The notes: generated by a model not told the origin, from the sequence alone. A DNA stretch of 64,000 bases from Thalassorhabdomicrobium marinisediminis (GCF_003072065.1 NZ_QCYG01000001.1:186001-250000), one strand, 5' to 3'; positions 27,686 through 37,819 are shown, numbered from the stretch's first letter. Numbers and translations: made by a program.

Positions 27686-28522
27686 TCAGGCGGACAGGCT
27701 GCGGACGAGGGCGCAGAAGCGTTCGACGTCGATCTGTTCGGCGCGATCCGTGGGCTTGATGTCCGCCGCGCGCAGGTGATCCTCGATGTCCGGCGCCAAC
27801 CCCTTGAGCGAGGAACGCAACATCTTGCGGCGCTGGTTGAACGCTGTGGCGGTGACGTGCTGCAACATCTTGGCGTCGGCCGGAAACCGGGGCTCTGGCA
27901 GGGCGGCGAGGTGGACGACCGCGCTCGACACCTTGGGCGGAGGCGAGAAGGCCTCGGGCGGGAGGTTCAGCACGATCCGCGCCTCGGTCCGCCATTGGGC
28001 CAGAATAGCCAGACGTCCGTAGGCCTTGGAGCCCGGTTGCGCCGTGATCCGTTGCGCCACTTCGCGCTGAAACATCAACGTGAGGCTGTCCCAGAAGGGC
28101 GGCCAGTCCTTCGGGGTGAGCCAGCGGACAAGAAGCTCGGTCCCGACGTTATAGGGCAGGTTGGCTGCAACACGGATCGGCGGCCTAAGGTGGGCCAGCG
28201 GGTCGATGTCGAGCGCGTCCCCCTGCATCACCGTGAGCCGCCCGGGATAGGCGGCTTCGATCTCGGCCAGCGCGGGCAGGCAACGGGCGTCTTTTTCGAT
28301 GGCCAGCACGTGGCGCGCCCCTTCGGCCAGCAGACCGCGCGTCAAACCGCCGGGCCCGGGGCCGATCTCGAGCACGTCGTGATCCTCGTTCCGGCCCGAC
28401 AGCCGCGCGATCTTGGCCGTCAGGTTCAGGTCGAGCAGGAAGTTCTGCCCCAGCGACTTTTTCGCCGCAAGCGCGTGGGTCTCGATGACCTGCCGCAACG
28501 GGGGAAGGGTGTCGATGCTCAT
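27686..28522 (-). CDS. rsmA: 16S rRNA dimethyladenosine transferase RsmA (KsgA)
   Basis: 278 residues. Begins with [26 protein letters not shown], the family signature; SAM motif [16 protein letters not shown] near residues 50-65; catalytic [11 protein letters not shown] near 117-127. It dimethylates two adjacent adenines in the 3' terminal helix of 16S rRNA. It is the last gene of the lptF-to-rsmA operon. Confidence 0.96.
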   Translation of the reverse strand: MSIDTLPPLRQVIETHALAAKKSLGQNFLLDLNLTAKIARLSGRNEDHDVLEIGPGPGGLTRGLLAEGARHVLAIEKDARCLPALAEIEAAYPGRLTVMQGDALDIDPLAHLRPPIRVAANLPYNVGTELLVRWLTPKDWPPFWDSLTLMFQREVAQRITAQPGSKAYGRLAILAQWRTEARIVLNLPPEAFSPPPKVSSAVVHLAALPEPRFPADAKMLQHVTATAFNQRRKMLRSSLKGLAPDIEDHLRAADIKPTDRAEQIDVERFCALVRSLSA

Positions 28523-28573
28523 AAGTGGGTCCCTTGTTTCATCTGACCAGATAAACTCCCCCCGGAGGGTCGG

Positions 28574-29548
28574 TCAGCCCTGTGCCCGTGCGGTGGCCAT
28601 TTGCGCCGCCATGCGCAGCGCGGCGATCATCGAGGTGGCGTCGGCCCGTCCGGTGCCGGCGATGTCGAAGGCGGTGCCGTGGTCGGGCGAGGTGCGCACG
28701 AAGGGCAGGCCAAAGGTGACGTTCACGCCGCCGGAGAAATCGAGCGTCTTGATCGGGATCAGCGCCTGATCGTGATACATGCAGATCGCCGCGTCGTATT
28801 GCGCGCGGGCGGCGGGGTGGAACATCGTGTCCGCCGAGAGCGGGCCCGCGATGGAAAGACCTTCGGCACGCAGGGCGGCCAGCGTGGGTATGATCAGGTC
28901 GAGTTCTTCCTGCCCGATCTTGCCGCCTTCGCCCGCGTGGGGGTTCAGCCCCGCCACCGCAAGGCGTGGCGCGGGGATGCCGAAATCGCGGATCAGGGCG
29001 GCGTGGGTGATCAGGATCGTGTCGGTGAGGGTCGCCGCGGTGAGCTGTTCGGGCACCTGCGCCAGCGGGATATGGATCGTCGCGGGCACCACACGCAACA
29101 TCTCGCAGGCGAGCATCATCACCACACTGTCGCGCCCGGCCAATGCGGCGAGGTATTCGGTATGGCCCGGATAGGCGAAGCCCGCGCCGTCGATCAATGC
29201 CTGCTTGTGGATCGGTGCGGTGCAGAGCGCCGAACAGGCGCCCGATTGCACCAGTGACACCGCATCCTTGATGGCATCGATGACGCCCTGCGCGTGGCGC
29301 GGGTCCGGCGTGCCGGGCACCCGAGGCGGGCCGAAGTCCCGTTCCAGCACCGGAAAGGCGGGCGCGGTCGCGGCGTCCGCGATGTCGGCCACGCCGACCC
29401 AATCGGTCCCCTGTGGCAGATGGCGCGGATCGCCGATCCAGACCATCGGCACCTCGCCCCGCAGCGTCTGCCACGCGGCGAGTGCGATTTCCGGACCGAT
29501 GCCCGCAGGTTCACCGCAGCTTATGGCGATGGGTCGCATGGCGCTCAC
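28574..29548 (-). CDS. pdxA: 4-hydroxythreonine-4-phosphate dehydrogenase
   Basis: 324 residues, NAD-dependent enzyme of vitamin B6 synthesis. Signatures: ISCGEPAGIGPEIALAA at the N-terminus, HTEYLAALAG, LNPHAGEGGKIGQEE and MYHDQALIPIKTLDF, which contain the metal-binding histidines. A GTG start (29548) overlaps the surA-like stop by four bases; an ATG three codons later is an alternative. surA-pdxA-rsmA is a widely conserved order. Confidence 0.95.
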   Translation of the reverse strand: MSAMRPIAISCGEPAGIGPEIALAAWQTLRGEVPMVWIGDPRHLPQGTDWVGVADIADAATAPAFPVLERDFGPPRVPGTPDPRHAQGVIDAIKDAVSLVQSGACSALCTAPIHKQALIDGAGFAYPGHTEYLAALAGRDSVVMMLACEMLRVVPATIHIPLAQVPEQLTAATLTDTILITHAALIRDFGIPAPRLAVAGLNPHAGEGGKIGQEELDLIIPTLAALRAEGLSIAGPLSADTMFHPAARAQYDAAICMYHDQALIPIKTLDFSGGVNVTFGLPFVRTSPDHGTAFDIAGTGRADATSMIAALRMAAQMATARAQG

Positions 29549-30765
29549 GGGGTGCGGATGGTCGCCGCTGCGCGCAGGTCTGCAAGCAGGGCGCTGGCAT
29601 AGGTTTCAAGCCGCTGGCCGGTGAGCTGGGTGCGGATCGTGTCACGGTCCGGACCGTCGCCCAGGGTCGGTGTGCGGCTGCACATCATCAGGAACACCAG
29701 CGTGTTTCCGTTGGCGCGGGTCAGGGCATAGGACGTCTCGCCCGGGTCGAGCTTGGCAAGCTCAAGGGCCACGTCCTGCGGGATTTGCGCGGGCGGCAGC
29801 GTGTCGCGCTGGAGCTGTTCCGCAGGCAGGCCGCGCGCCACGCCGTAAAGGTCGTCGCAGGTGTCGACACGGGCGTCGATCTGGGCTGCTTCGCGCAGGG
29901 CGCGTTCACTCAGCCCGCCGTCGATGTAGAAGGCCGCGTATTCGATGGCGGCGGGTTCCGGCGCGGGGCGGGGCACTTCGCGCACGCCGCGCATCTGGAA
30001 CAGCGCCACACCGTTGGTGATCGGGATCGGGGCGGTGACCTCACCCGGGGCAAGATCAAGGATCACGCCGCGCAGGCCCGCCGGGTAATTGGTGATCGGC
30101 AGCCAGTCGAGGCGGCCGCCCTGCGCGCGGGAGGGCAGCGCGGAAACACGGCGCGCCTCGGCCTCGAAGGTCGCGGTCGAGGTGGTCTGCGCGATGCGGT
30201 TTGCCGTGGCGATGGCCTGCTGCGCCTGAGGCGGTGGGGCGGGGATGATGATCTCGGACAAGAGCACTTCGATCGCCGAAGACCCGCCGGACTGCCCCAG
30301 CGCGCGGTCGATGTCGGATTCGCTCACCCGTGCCCGGTCGGCATAGCGCGAGCGGATGAAATCGCGCCAGCTGACGTTGACGCGCACGAAATCGCGGAAC
30401 GTCTCTTCCGAGACGCCACCCTGTGCCAGAACGGTCAGGAACTGGTCAAGCTGAAGATCCGCGCGGCCTGCGAACTCTTCCATGGCGGTGCGCAGGCTGT
30501 CGTCGGACAACCGCAGGCCGGCCCGGTCGAGGGCTTGCAGCTTCAGGCGATCCTCGATCAGTTGTTCGCGGGCCAGCTCGGACAGGTTGCCCGGGGTGCG
30601 GAAGGCGCGCAGCAAAGCCTCGCGCTGGGTGATCTCATACTCCGTCACCACGCTGTCGTTGACGATGATCGCAGGGGAGAATTGCGCCACGGCGCCCGTG
30701 GGAAGGGCGATGGGGGGCAGGGTCAGGGCCAGCGTTGTGGCGATCGTCGAGATCAGGGCGCGCAT
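29545..30765 (-). CDS. surA: SurA-like periplasmic peptidyl-prolyl isomerase/chaperone
   Basis: 406 residues. Signal peptide with probable cleavage after AVA (about residue 27), SurA-type N-terminal chaperone region (AIIVNDSVVTEYEITQREALL) and a parvulin-like domain from about 170 (EIIIPAPPPQAQQAIATANRI... SRAQGGRLDWLPI). It escorts unfolded outer-membrane proteins to BAM. The ATG at 30765 has GAGGA six bases upstream; an ATG four codons earlier has no such site. It lies directly after lptD, one of its clients in E. coli. Confidence 0.88.
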   Translation of the reverse strand: MRALISTIATTLALTLPPIALPTGAVAQFSPAIIVNDSVVTEYEITQREALLRAFRTPGNLSELAREQLIEDRLKLQALDRAGLRLSDDSLRTAMEEFAGRADLQLDQFLTVLAQGGVSEETFRDFVRVNVSWRDFIRSRYADRARVSESDIDRALGQSGGSSAIEVLLSEIIIPAPPPQAQQAIATANRIAQTTSTATFEAEARRVSALPSRAQGGRLDWLPITNYPAGLRGVILDLAPGEVTAPIPITNGVALFQMRGVREVPRPAPEPAAIEYAAFYIDGGLSERALREAAQIDARVDTCDDLYGVARGLPAEQLQRDTLPPAQIPQDVALELAKLDPGETSYALTRANGNTLVFLMMCSRTPTLGDGPDRDTIRTQLTGQRLETYASALLADLRAAATIRTP

Positions 30766-30797
30766 GGAAATCCTCATGTGTTGTCGGTCCGCTCGGT

Positions 30798-32915
30798 TCA
30801 GTTCGTGCAGCGGTGGGTCGGGCCGTCGACCGTGCGTCCGGCGCTGAAGCCGTTCAATTCGATCGCAAGCCCGAAGTCCGTGCTTGGGTCCACTGTAGTG
30901 GAAGAGGTGAAGCGGCGCGACACCGAAAAATCGACCGTCACGCATTCGTTTTGCCAGCCCACATCAAGGCCCGCGCGGGTCGGGTCCGAGGTGGTGACAT
31001 CGTAGCGGGCGTCAAAACCGGCCGACCAAGTGTCGTTGAAACGGTAATCCGCGTCGATGGTCCATTCGGACACGGACGAGGGGCGCACCTCGGCCAGATC
31101 GGCGGGCAGGAAGATGTAGCTGGTGGCCAGATCGAGCTTGTCGCCGGACCAGAGCGCACGGGTTTCCGATTTCGTCACCCCCAGCCGGTCGTCGAAGATC
31201 ACCCGACTGTCGAGGCTGAGGCCCGTGGGCGTGCGGATCTGCCCAGCCAACAGCCAGTCGGACAGCGTCTCGCCCAGCCCCGAGGTCGAGGAGAAGACCG
31301 GATCGCGTTCGGCCCGGAACAGCCGCCCCACGGTGAGCGTGCTGTCCCAACCCTGCGCCCCCAGCCGCGTCCACGTCAGACCCGCAGCCCCCCGCAACCC
31401 GGTCTCCACCGCATCCTCCCCGGCGAAGCGGGACAGGGCATAAAGGTTGGCCTGATCGAACTCGGTGGCGGTGCTGTCCTCGTTGCGGACCGGATCGCCG
31501 TCCACTTGCGACCACGCGAGGTTGAGCACCGGTTCCAGCACGTGGCTCGCCCGGGCGGTGCGGCGCAGCATGGGGTAGCGCAGCGTCGCGGCGGTGTAGA
31601 GGGTGGTGCGGAAGCTGTCGCCGATCGCACTGTCATCGCGCACGGCGTAGTAGTCCAGTTGCGTGCCAAGGCGGTTTTCCACCACCAGCCCCGCGTCGGT
31701 CACATGGGTGCCCCGCCAGTCCGCGCCCACGCCGAAGCGCGCCACATCGCGGCCGTCGACGTCGGTGCCGATGTCGCGGTAATGGCCTTGCAGGTCCGTG
31801 GTCAGCGTCAGCGTGCCGCCCCAACGTGTCAGGCGACGTTCGCGGCTGACGTCCAGCAGATAGGGGGGCAGCGTGGCCGAGTCCTCACTGTCGCGCAGGC
31901 TGTCGTAATAGGTGAAAGTGGTGCGGCCCAGGTCGCGATCCCGCACCCGGTCCAGCGTGATCTGGCTGTCGAGGCGGTCCTTGTCGGAATAGCCGTATTC
32001 CAGAAGATAGGCGTTGTCCGAGGCGGCTTCGATGTCGAAGCGCAGCTTGATGTCATGGCCGAGATCGAAAATACCGTCCGCGAAGATATAGCCGCGCGCG
32101 TCGGCAATCAGGTCGTCTTGGGTGACGGCCGCCTCAACCCGCAGGTCGCCGTTGGCGTAAGCCTGCCGGTAGCGCCCTTCGAGCGTCGTCGTCACCGAGG
32201 ACAGATAGGGCGTGAGCGTCAGGTCGCGGTGATCGCCCAGCTTGATGAAATAGGGCAGCTTGATGCCGATCCCCAGCGCATCGGTTGAGCTGACGCGCGG
32301 GATCAACAGCCCGGTCGCGCGGGCAAGGGTCGGGTCGGGCAGGCGCATGCGGGGGATGTAGAAGATCGGCAGGCCGGCCACGCGGAAGCTGGCGTCATCG
32401 AAATAAAGCTGCCGCTCGGCTTCGTCATGGATCACCCTGCGGGCGCGGATTTCCCACAGCGGGGCATCGCCCTCGGCGCAGATGTGGCAGGACGTGGCGG
32501 CGACCTGATAAAGCTGGGTGTAGCGCCCGTCGACCCGGTCGATCTGGTTAGCGGCCAGTTGCAATTGTTGATCCAGCACCAGCCGCGCCCCGCGCAAAAG
32601 CCCGTTGCGCAACTGCGGATCAAGCGAGGCCGCGTCGGCGGTGAAAAGCGTGCCATCCGCGCCTTCGATAAAGATCGGCCCCTCGATGCTGAGCCGGTCC
32701 GCGCTCGCGTCAAAGGTGATACGCCCGGCGGTCAGGCGGGTGCCCTCGAAGAACACCTCGACGTTGCCCTCGGCCACCAGCGATTGCCCGCCCGCCGGCA
32801 CGAAAACGCGGTCGGCGACCAGACTGGCTGCCGCCTGCGCCAATGCCGGGGCGGGGACCAGCACCAAAGCGAGCACGGGCAACACCCACAGGGCAAGCGC
32901 CGAAAGAAACCGCAT
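30798..32915 (-). CDS. lptD: LPS-assembly protein LptD
   Basis: 705 residues. Signal peptide with cleavage near APALAQA, an OstA/LptD N-terminal jellyroll domain (SLVAEGNVEVFFEGTRLTAGRITFD...), then a large beta-barrel domain rich in alternating polar and aromatic strands. LptD is the outer-membrane translocon for lipopolysaccharide. Its ATG overlaps the lptG stop (TGATG), so all inner- and outer-membrane Lpt parts encoded here are made together. The partner lptE is not in the window. Confidence 0.93.
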   Translation of the reverse strand: MRFLSALALWVLPVLALVLVPAPALAQAAASLVADRVFVPAGGQSLVAEGNVEVFFEGTRLTAGRITFDASADRLSIEGPIFIEGADGTLFTADAASLDPQLRNGLLRGARLVLDQQLQLAANQIDRVDGRYTQLYQVAATSCHICAEGDAPLWEIRARRVIHDEAERQLYFDDASFRVAGLPIFYIPRMRLPDPTLARATGLLIPRVSSTDALGIGIKLPYFIKLGDHRDLTLTPYLSSVTTTLEGRYRQAYANGDLRVEAAVTQDDLIADARGYIFADGIFDLGHDIKLRFDIEAASDNAYLLEYGYSDKDRLDSQITLDRVRDRDLGRTTFTYYDSLRDSEDSATLPPYLLDVSRERRLTRWGGTLTLTTDLQGHYRDIGTDVDGRDVARFGVGADWRGTHVTDAGLVVENRLGTQLDYYAVRDDSAIGDSFRTTLYTAATLRYPMLRRTARASHVLEPVLNLAWSQVDGDPVRNEDSTATEFDQANLYALSRFAGEDAVETGLRGAAGLTWTRLGAQGWDSTLTVGRLFRAERDPVFSSTSGLGETLSDWLLAGQIRTPTGLSLDSRVIFDDRLGVTKSETRALWSGDKLDLATSYIFLPADLAEVRPSSVSEWTIDADYRFNDTWSAGFDARYDVTTSDPTRAGLDVGWQNECVTVDFSVSRRFTSSTTVDPSTDFGLAIELNGFSAGRTVDGPTHRCTN

Positions 32916-34009
32916 CAGCCATCCTCCAGATGCAACAGCAGGCCAAGGGCGGCACCGATGGCCGCCACGGGCGGGCCCCAGGCGGCAAGCACCGGCGGGA
33001 TCTGCCCGTTCTCGCCCAGAATCTGCGCGAAATTGCGCAGGAAGAACAGGGCAAAACAGATCAGGATCGCGGTCAGCACCATCACGCCCGTCTTGCCGCC
33101 CCGCTGATGCCGCATGGTGAACGCCGAGCCGACCAGCACCATCGCCATCAGGAACGCGGGCAGGGCCAGTTCCATCTGCAGCCAGACCGCGTGCCGCGTG
33201 GCGGAGAAGCCCGCAACCTCGAGCCGGTCAATGAAGGCGGGAAGGTCCCAGATCGGGATCGCCGAAGGGTCGCCGAAACTGTCGCGGATTTCATCGGCGG
33301 TGAGGGTCGAGGGGATGCGCAGGGTGGGGTGCGTCGTGGCCCAAGCTTCGGCCACGCGCGAGCGGTCCAGCGGCCAGGCCTTTGCTTCTGTCAGGTCCCA
33401 GGCCCCGTCGCTCAGCGTGGCGGTCGCGGCCTCGATGCGGCGGGTCGGGCCACCGTCGGGGGTGAAAGTCAGGAAGGTGACATCCTCAAGCCGGGTGCCG
33501 TCGAGATTGGTGCGCGCGGCGCGGATCACCGTCTGGCTCAGGTCGTTGCCCTGCCGCAGCCACAGCCCGTTGTCCGAGATCGACAGGATCGACGGCCCGC
33601 CCGAGCGCAGGCTCGCCTCTTGCAGCTCAAAGGCTTTCGAGGTGGCGGCGACGATGGGGTTGAAGACGGCCACGGCCAAGGCCCCGATCAGCACGGTCAC
33701 GAAAAGCGGCGCGACCAGCGCCTTGAGGGCCGAGCGCCCCGCCGCGCGGGTCACGACCATCTCGGACGAGCGCGCGAGCCCGAGGAACATGGCAATCGTC
33801 GACAGCACCATGATCAGCGGCAGGATGCGGTAAAGACCGGCGGGCAGGTTCAGAAGACTTAGTTGCAGCAGCGTGCCGAAGGTCGCGTCCGACCCGAAGC
33901 GGCGCACCTGTTCGACCAGATCGATCAGCAGCATCAGCGTAAAGAACCCCAGCAGGGTTGCCGCGAAGGTCCAGGCGAAGCGGCGGGCGAAATAGCGGTG
34001 CAGGATCAC
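32915..34009 (-). CDS. lptG: LPS export ABC transporter permease LptG
   Basis: 364 residues of the YjgP/YjgQ family: two N-terminal transmembrane helices (YFARRFAWTFAATLLGFFTLMLLIDL and following), a periplasmic jellyroll domain (about 130-260), and three or four C-terminal helices. With LptF and LptB it drives LPS from the inner membrane into the Lpt bridge. The GTG start overlaps the lptF stop by four bases; upstream sequence in the same frame overlaps lptF and is not family-like. Confidence 0.93.
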   Translation of the reverse strand: MILHRYFARRFAWTFAATLLGFFTLMLLIDLVEQVRRFGSDATFGTLLQLSLLNLPAGLYRILPLIMVLSTIAMFLGLARSSEMVVTRAAGRSALKALVAPLFVTVLIGALAVAVFNPIVAATSKAFELQEASLRSGGPSILSISDNGLWLRQGNDLSQTVIRAARTNLDGTRLEDVTFLTFTPDGGPTRRIEAATATLSDGAWDLTEAKAWPLDRSRVAEAWATTHPTLRIPSTLTADEIRDSFGDPSAIPIWDLPAFIDRLEVAGFSATRHAVWLQMELALPAFLMAMVLVGSAFTMRHQRGGKTGVMVLTAILICFALFFLRNFAQILGENGQIPPVLAAWGPPVAAIGAALGLLLHLEDG

Positions 34010-35139
34010 GACGCACCCCCCGGCGCCGGGGGCCGCCGTTTGAGTGCATAAGGATGCGCTGCGATCCACAACAGCGCGTAAGAGATCACCAGCCCGCCCA
34101 GCCCCGCAAGATACATGAAGGGCCACAGCGCCGGATCGGACCGCGCCAGATTGGTGCCGGTGGATTCCAGCCCCTTGACCACGACCACCAGAAACACCGC
34201 CAGCGCGATGTTGCGCCACAGGCCGAAGCGGCTGAACCCGCCCGCGATCAGCGCGGAAAAGCCGATAAGGCCCGCGACGAAGCCCAGAAAGGCCTCACCA
34301 AAACGGTCGTGGCCGCGCACCATGAGCTGGCCTGCGGTCTGATGCACTTCATCGAGAATTTCAGGGGTGGGATCGAACAGCTCCCACGTCATCAGGCTGC
34401 TGGCCGAACGGCGCAGGGTGCGATCGCCGTCGATCAGCCCGCCGATGTCATAAACGAAATCCTCGAACCCCGTGGTGGTCAGCCGGTTGCGGCGCCGGTC
34501 CAGATCCTGCACCAGCCCGTTGACCATAACCAGTTGCGGCCCCTTGTCGGTCTTGACCAGATAGGCGCGGTCGGCGGTGTAGGTCAGGCTGCGGTCGGGG
34601 TCGGTGTTCTCGGAGATGAACAGATCGACCATCTCGCCGGTCTGGGAAATCTCGCGAATGTAGAAGGTCACATCGCCGGTTGGGGTGAGGAACTCTCCGG
34701 GCGTGAGGAGCCGCGCGGTGACGTTCTGCGCGATCTCGTCCTGCCTTTCGCGCAGTTGCTGCGTCGCCAGCGGGACAAGGAAATGGGTCAGCACGGACAT
34801 CATCAGCGCCACGATCAGCCCGAACCAGATCACGGGCTGGGCAAGACGGTAGGGCGAATAGCCCGTGGCCTGCACCACGGTCAGTTCGGATTCCGAGGCC
34901 ATGCGGTTCGTCACATAGACCGCCGCGACAAAGGCCGACAGCGGCAGCACGATGCGGATCAGGCCCGGCAACGACAAAGAAGTGAGTTCCAGAAACACCC
35001 AAGCCGACTGGCCGTCCGCGATCAATTGGTCGAACAGCACGACAGCGCGGTTGATCCAGTAGATCAGGATCAGGATGAGCGAGAAAAACCCGAACAAAAC
35101 AAGGAGTTGCGACAGCATATAGCGGTCAAATCGAGCCAC
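34006..35139 (-). CDS. lptF: LPS export ABC transporter permease LptF
   Basis: 377 residues with the same plan as LptG: N-terminal helices (LSQLLVLFGFFSLILILIYWINRAV), periplasmic domain and C-terminal helix bundle (FGLWRNIALAVFLVVVV). GTG start with AGGGGA about nine bases upstream. First gene of the minus-strand operon lptF-lptG-lptD-surA-pdxA-rsmA; divergent from pepA with a 144-base gap. Confidence 0.93.
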   Translation of the reverse strand: MARFDRYMLSQLLVLFGFFSLILILIYWINRAVVLFDQLIADGQSAWVFLELTSLSLPGLIRIVLPLSAFVAAVYVTNRMASESELTVVQATGYSPYRLAQPVIWFGLIVALMMSVLTHFLVPLATQQLRERQDEIAQNVTARLLTPGEFLTPTGDVTFYIREISQTGEMVDLFISENTDPDRSLTYTADRAYLVKTDKGPQLVMVNGLVQDLDRRRNRLTTTGFEDFVYDIGGLIDGDRTLRRSASSLMTWELFDPTPEILDEVHQTAGQLMVRGHDRFGEAFLGFVAGLIGFSALIAGGFSRFGLWRNIALAVFLVVVVKGLESTGTNLARSDPALWPFMYLAGLGGLVISYALLWIAAHPYALKRRPPAPGGAS

Positions 35140-35214
35140 CGAAGCATTCCCCTGTCCGTGATCCCCAAACCGAAGCTGTTCCTAGCGCATATGCCCGGTC
35201 AACCCAAGAGCTGT

Positions 35215-35244
35215 CTGGTCATCGCCGCGCGGGCAAGCTAGCTA
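35215..35244 (+). promoter_or_regulatory. candidate promoter for pepA-holC
   Basis: CTGGTC (35215-35220) and TAGCTA (35239-35244), 18 bases apart, would start transcription about 33 bases before the pepA ATG. The -35 is weak; the -10 has the TAGC form also seen before uup, ndk and the MoxR gene. Confidence 0.35.
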
Positions 35245-35283
35245 TTGCCCAAATTCGAAATGACCAACCCCGGAAGGTGCCCC

Positions 35284-36756
35284 ATGACCGAACTCGCCCC
35301 CCTATCCATCACCGAAATCGACCTTGGCACGCTGGCCGAGCGCTCCGGCGCGATTGCGGTCTTCGCCACCGAAGACGGCAAGCTGGATCAGAACGCCCGC
35401 AAGGTGAATTCACTGAGCAAGAAAGCGGTGGCCCGCCTCGTCGAAAGCGCGGCCTTCGAGAAGGCGAAAACCGGTGAGGCGGTGACGGTCAGCTATCCCG
35501 CAGGACTGGCCGCCGCCAAGGTGATCGTGGTCAAGATGCCGCGCCGCCCCTCGGTCGAGGTAGCGCGCAAGGCCGGCGCCGCGATTGCCAAGGCCCGCGG
35601 TGAGGATGACGTTCTGGTGCTGGGCGGCTCGATGGCGCGCATGGCGGATGTGGCCTTTGGCGTGGCGCTGCGCGGTTACGCCTTCACCCCGCACAAGACC
35701 GGCGCGCAGGACGCATTGGGCAAGATCGAGTTCATGGTGTCCGCGCCAGACGAGGTGCAGGCCGCTGCGGATGTGCTGATGGCCGTGGCCGAGGGCATCG
35801 TCTTCACCCGCGATCTGACCAATGAGCCCGCCAACCACCTGACCACCACCGAATTCGCCAACCGCTTGAAAGAGATGGAAAACATCGGCCTCACGGTTGA
35901 GGTTCTGGACGAGGACAAGCTTGAGGACCTCGGCATGGGCTCACTGCTTTGCGTGGGTCTGGGCTCTGCCTCGCCCTCCAAGGTCGTGGTGATGCAGTGG
36001 AACGGCGGCGGCGATGAAGCGCCCGTGGCACTGGTCGGCAAGGGCGTTGTTTTCGACACCGGCGGCATCAGCCTCAAGCCTGCGGGCGGCATGGAAGACA
36101 TGACGATGGACATGGGCGGCGCGGGCGTCGTCTCGGGCGTGATGCGGACGCTGGCCCTGCGCAAGGCCCGCGCCAACGTGGTCGGGCTGGTCGGACTGGT
36201 CGAGAACATGCCAAGCGACCGCGCCACGCGCCCCGGGGACGTCGTGACTTCGATGAAGGGCGACACGATCGAGGTGATCAACACCGACGCCGAGGGGCGT
36301 TTGGTGCTGGCCGACGTGCTGTGGTATGCGCAAGAGCGGTTCAAACCGTCCGCCGTGGTCGATCTGGCAACGCTGACCGGAGCGGTGATCATCGCGCTGG
36401 GGCGCGAGAATGCCGGCGTGTTCTCGAACGACGACGCCCTGTCCAAGGCGTTCTTGAAGGCCGCCGAGACCGAGGGCGAGGGCGCTTGGCGTCTACCGCT
36501 GGGCGCGGCCTATGATGCGAAGCTCAAAAGCCGCATCGCCGACATGAAGAACGTGGGCGGCGGGCGTGACGCGGGCAGCATCACGGCGGCGCAGTTCCTG
36601 CAGCGCTTCATCAAAGAGGGCACGCCCTGGATGCACCTAGATATCGCAGGTGTGGCCAGCGTGAAGGAAGATACAGTGCTGGCCCCCAAAGGGGCCACCG
36701 GCTGGGGTGTCGCGGCGTTGAACCGTTTGATCTCAGACACTTACGAAGCGGAGTAA
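35284..36756 (+). CDS. pepA: leucyl aminopeptidase (M17)
   Basis: 490 residues, two-metal cytosolic aminopeptidase. The C-terminal catalytic domain holds GKGVVFDTGGISLKPAGG and the signature NTDAEGRLVLADVLWYA, including the metal-binding Asp/Glu and the conserved Lys/Arg. An N-terminal macro-like domain covers about 1-160. In other bacteria PepA also binds DNA. ATG chosen for the family-like MTELAPLSI start with GGAAGG upstream. holC follows after seven bases, a frequent pairing. Confidence 0.96.
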   Translation: MTELAPLSITEIDLGTLAERSGAIAVFATEDGKLDQNARKVNSLSKKAVARLVESAAFEKAKTGEAVTVSYPAGLAAAKVIVVKMPRRPSVEVARKAGAAIAKARGEDDVLVLGGSMARMADVAFGVALRGYAFTPHKTGAQDALGKIEFMVSAPDEVQAAADVLMAVAEGIVFTRDLTNEPANHLTTTEFANRLKEMENIGLTVEVLDEDKLEDLGMGSLLCVGLGSASPSKVVVMQWNGGGDEAPVALVGKGVVFDTGGISLKPAGGMEDMTMDMGGAGVVSGVMRTLALRKARANVVGLVGLVENMPSDRATRPGDVVTSMKGDTIEVINTDAEGRLVLADVLWYAQERFKPSAVVDLATLTGAVIIALGRENAGVFSNDDALSKAFLKAAETEGEGAWRLPLGAAYDAKLKSRIADMKNVGGGRDAGSITAAQFLQRFIKEGTPWMHLDIAGVASVKEDTVLAPKGATGWGVAALNRLISDTYEAE

Positions 36757-36763
36757 ATCCACC

Positions 36764-37222
36764 GTGGGCGCTGCGTTCTTCTACCATCTGACCGAGGCAA
36801 GCCTTGAGCAGACCCTGCCCATGCTGCTGGAGAAATCCCGCGCGGCGGGCTGGGTGGTGGAAGTGCGCGGCACCGATGCGGGGGCGATGGCGCGGCTGGA
36901 TCAGGCGCTCTGGTCCGGCCCGCCCGAGAGCTTTCTGCCCCACGGGCTGGCGGGCGGCGATCACGACGCGGACCAGCCGATCCTGCTGACTGCCGGTCAG
37001 GCGGCGGCGAACGCGCCCGATTGCGTGATGTCGGTCCACGGCGCCGAGGTGCGCGCGGAGGAAGTGACGGCGGCTGAGCGGGTCTGCGTGCTGTTTGACG
37101 GCCACGACGGCGACGCGCTTGCACGGGCGCGGGTGCAGTGGAAGACACTGACCGACGCCGGCGTTTCGGCGCAATACTGGGCGCAGGACGCAGGCCGTTG
37201 GGAAAAGAAGGCCGAGAAATAG
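36764..37222 (+). CDS. holC: DNA polymerase III chi subunit
   Basis: 152 residues matching HolC: FFYHLTEASLEQTLPMLLEKSRAAGWVVEV at the N-terminus, DQALWSGPPESFLPHGL and the C-terminal VLFDGHDGDALARAR. Chi links the clamp loader to single-strand binding protein. GTG start seven bases after pepA. Confidence 0.93.
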   Translation: MGAAFFYHLTEASLEQTLPMLLEKSRAAGWVVEVRGTDAGAMARLDQALWSGPPESFLPHGLAGGDHDADQPILLTAGQAAANAPDCVMSVHGAEVRAEEVTAAERVCVLFDGHDGDALARARVQWKTLTDAGVSAQYWAQDAGRWEKKAEK

Positions 37223-37239
37223 CGCGGAGTGGCCCGCCG

Positions 37240-37803
37240 CTAGCGGTTCAGGATCAGCAGGTCGCGGCGGATTTCGATGCTTTCGAACCGGTTGAGATAG
37301 GACATCCCCAGCAGCGAGGTGTCCATGTTGCCCGAATTGACACTGGCGCGCACGCGGGTGTCACGGATGTCACCCAAGGTCACAGAATCGAGCCGCACCG
37401 GCGCGGTCGCAACCTCGCCATTCGCAGTGAACGCCGTGCCGATATAGGCCAGATTGCGCGGATCAAGGCCAATCCGCTCGGCGTCACGGGTCGAGAGCAC
37501 GACCTGACTTGCGCCGGTGTCCACAAGGAACTCGACCGGCACGTCGTTGACCTGCAACGTCAGGCGGAAGTGGTTGTCGAAGCCTTTCGGCACCTCGATC
37601 CGGCTGTCGGTGATCACCGCCTGTTGCGGCAAAAAGCCCGCACGGACCGTGTCCCAGTTGTCGGCAATCGTATAGGCGCCTACGAAAATCACGCCCCACA
37701 GCAGCAGGTTGCGCAATTGGGTGACGTTGACGAAGAGCGACACCAGCAGCGGCAGAAAAACGATGCCCACAAGGGCGAGGATGATGAACTGGGACGGCTC
37801 CAT
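37240..37803 (-). CDS. membrane-anchored retropepsin-like aspartic protease (TIGR02281 type)
   Basis: 187 residues. Two N-terminal transmembrane helices (about 5-25 and 31-48) precede a soluble domain with one aspartic-protease signature, FLVDTGASQVVLS near residue 100, so activity would require a homodimer as in retropepsins. The C-terminal LLGMSYLNRFESIEIRRDLLIL is typical of the TIGR02281 clan-AA family. The physiological substrate is unknown. The MEPSQF start was chosen because the longer frame overlaps marC. Confidence 0.85.
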   Translation of the reverse strand: MEPSQFIILALVGIVFLPLLVSLFVNVTQLRNLLLWGVIFVGAYTIADNWDTVRAGFLPQQAVITDSRIEVPKGFDNHFRLTLQVNDVPVEFLVDTGASQVVLSTRDAERIGLDPRNLAYIGTAFTANGEVATAPVRLDSVTLGDIRDTRVRASVNSGNMDTSLLGMSYLNRFESIEIRRDLLILNR

Positions 37804-37819
37804 GCCCCTCGATATAGGG

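Noticed and set aside
30735-32288. 517-codon plus-strand open frame opposite lptD
   Set aside because: Antisense shadow of lptD with low-complexity composition.
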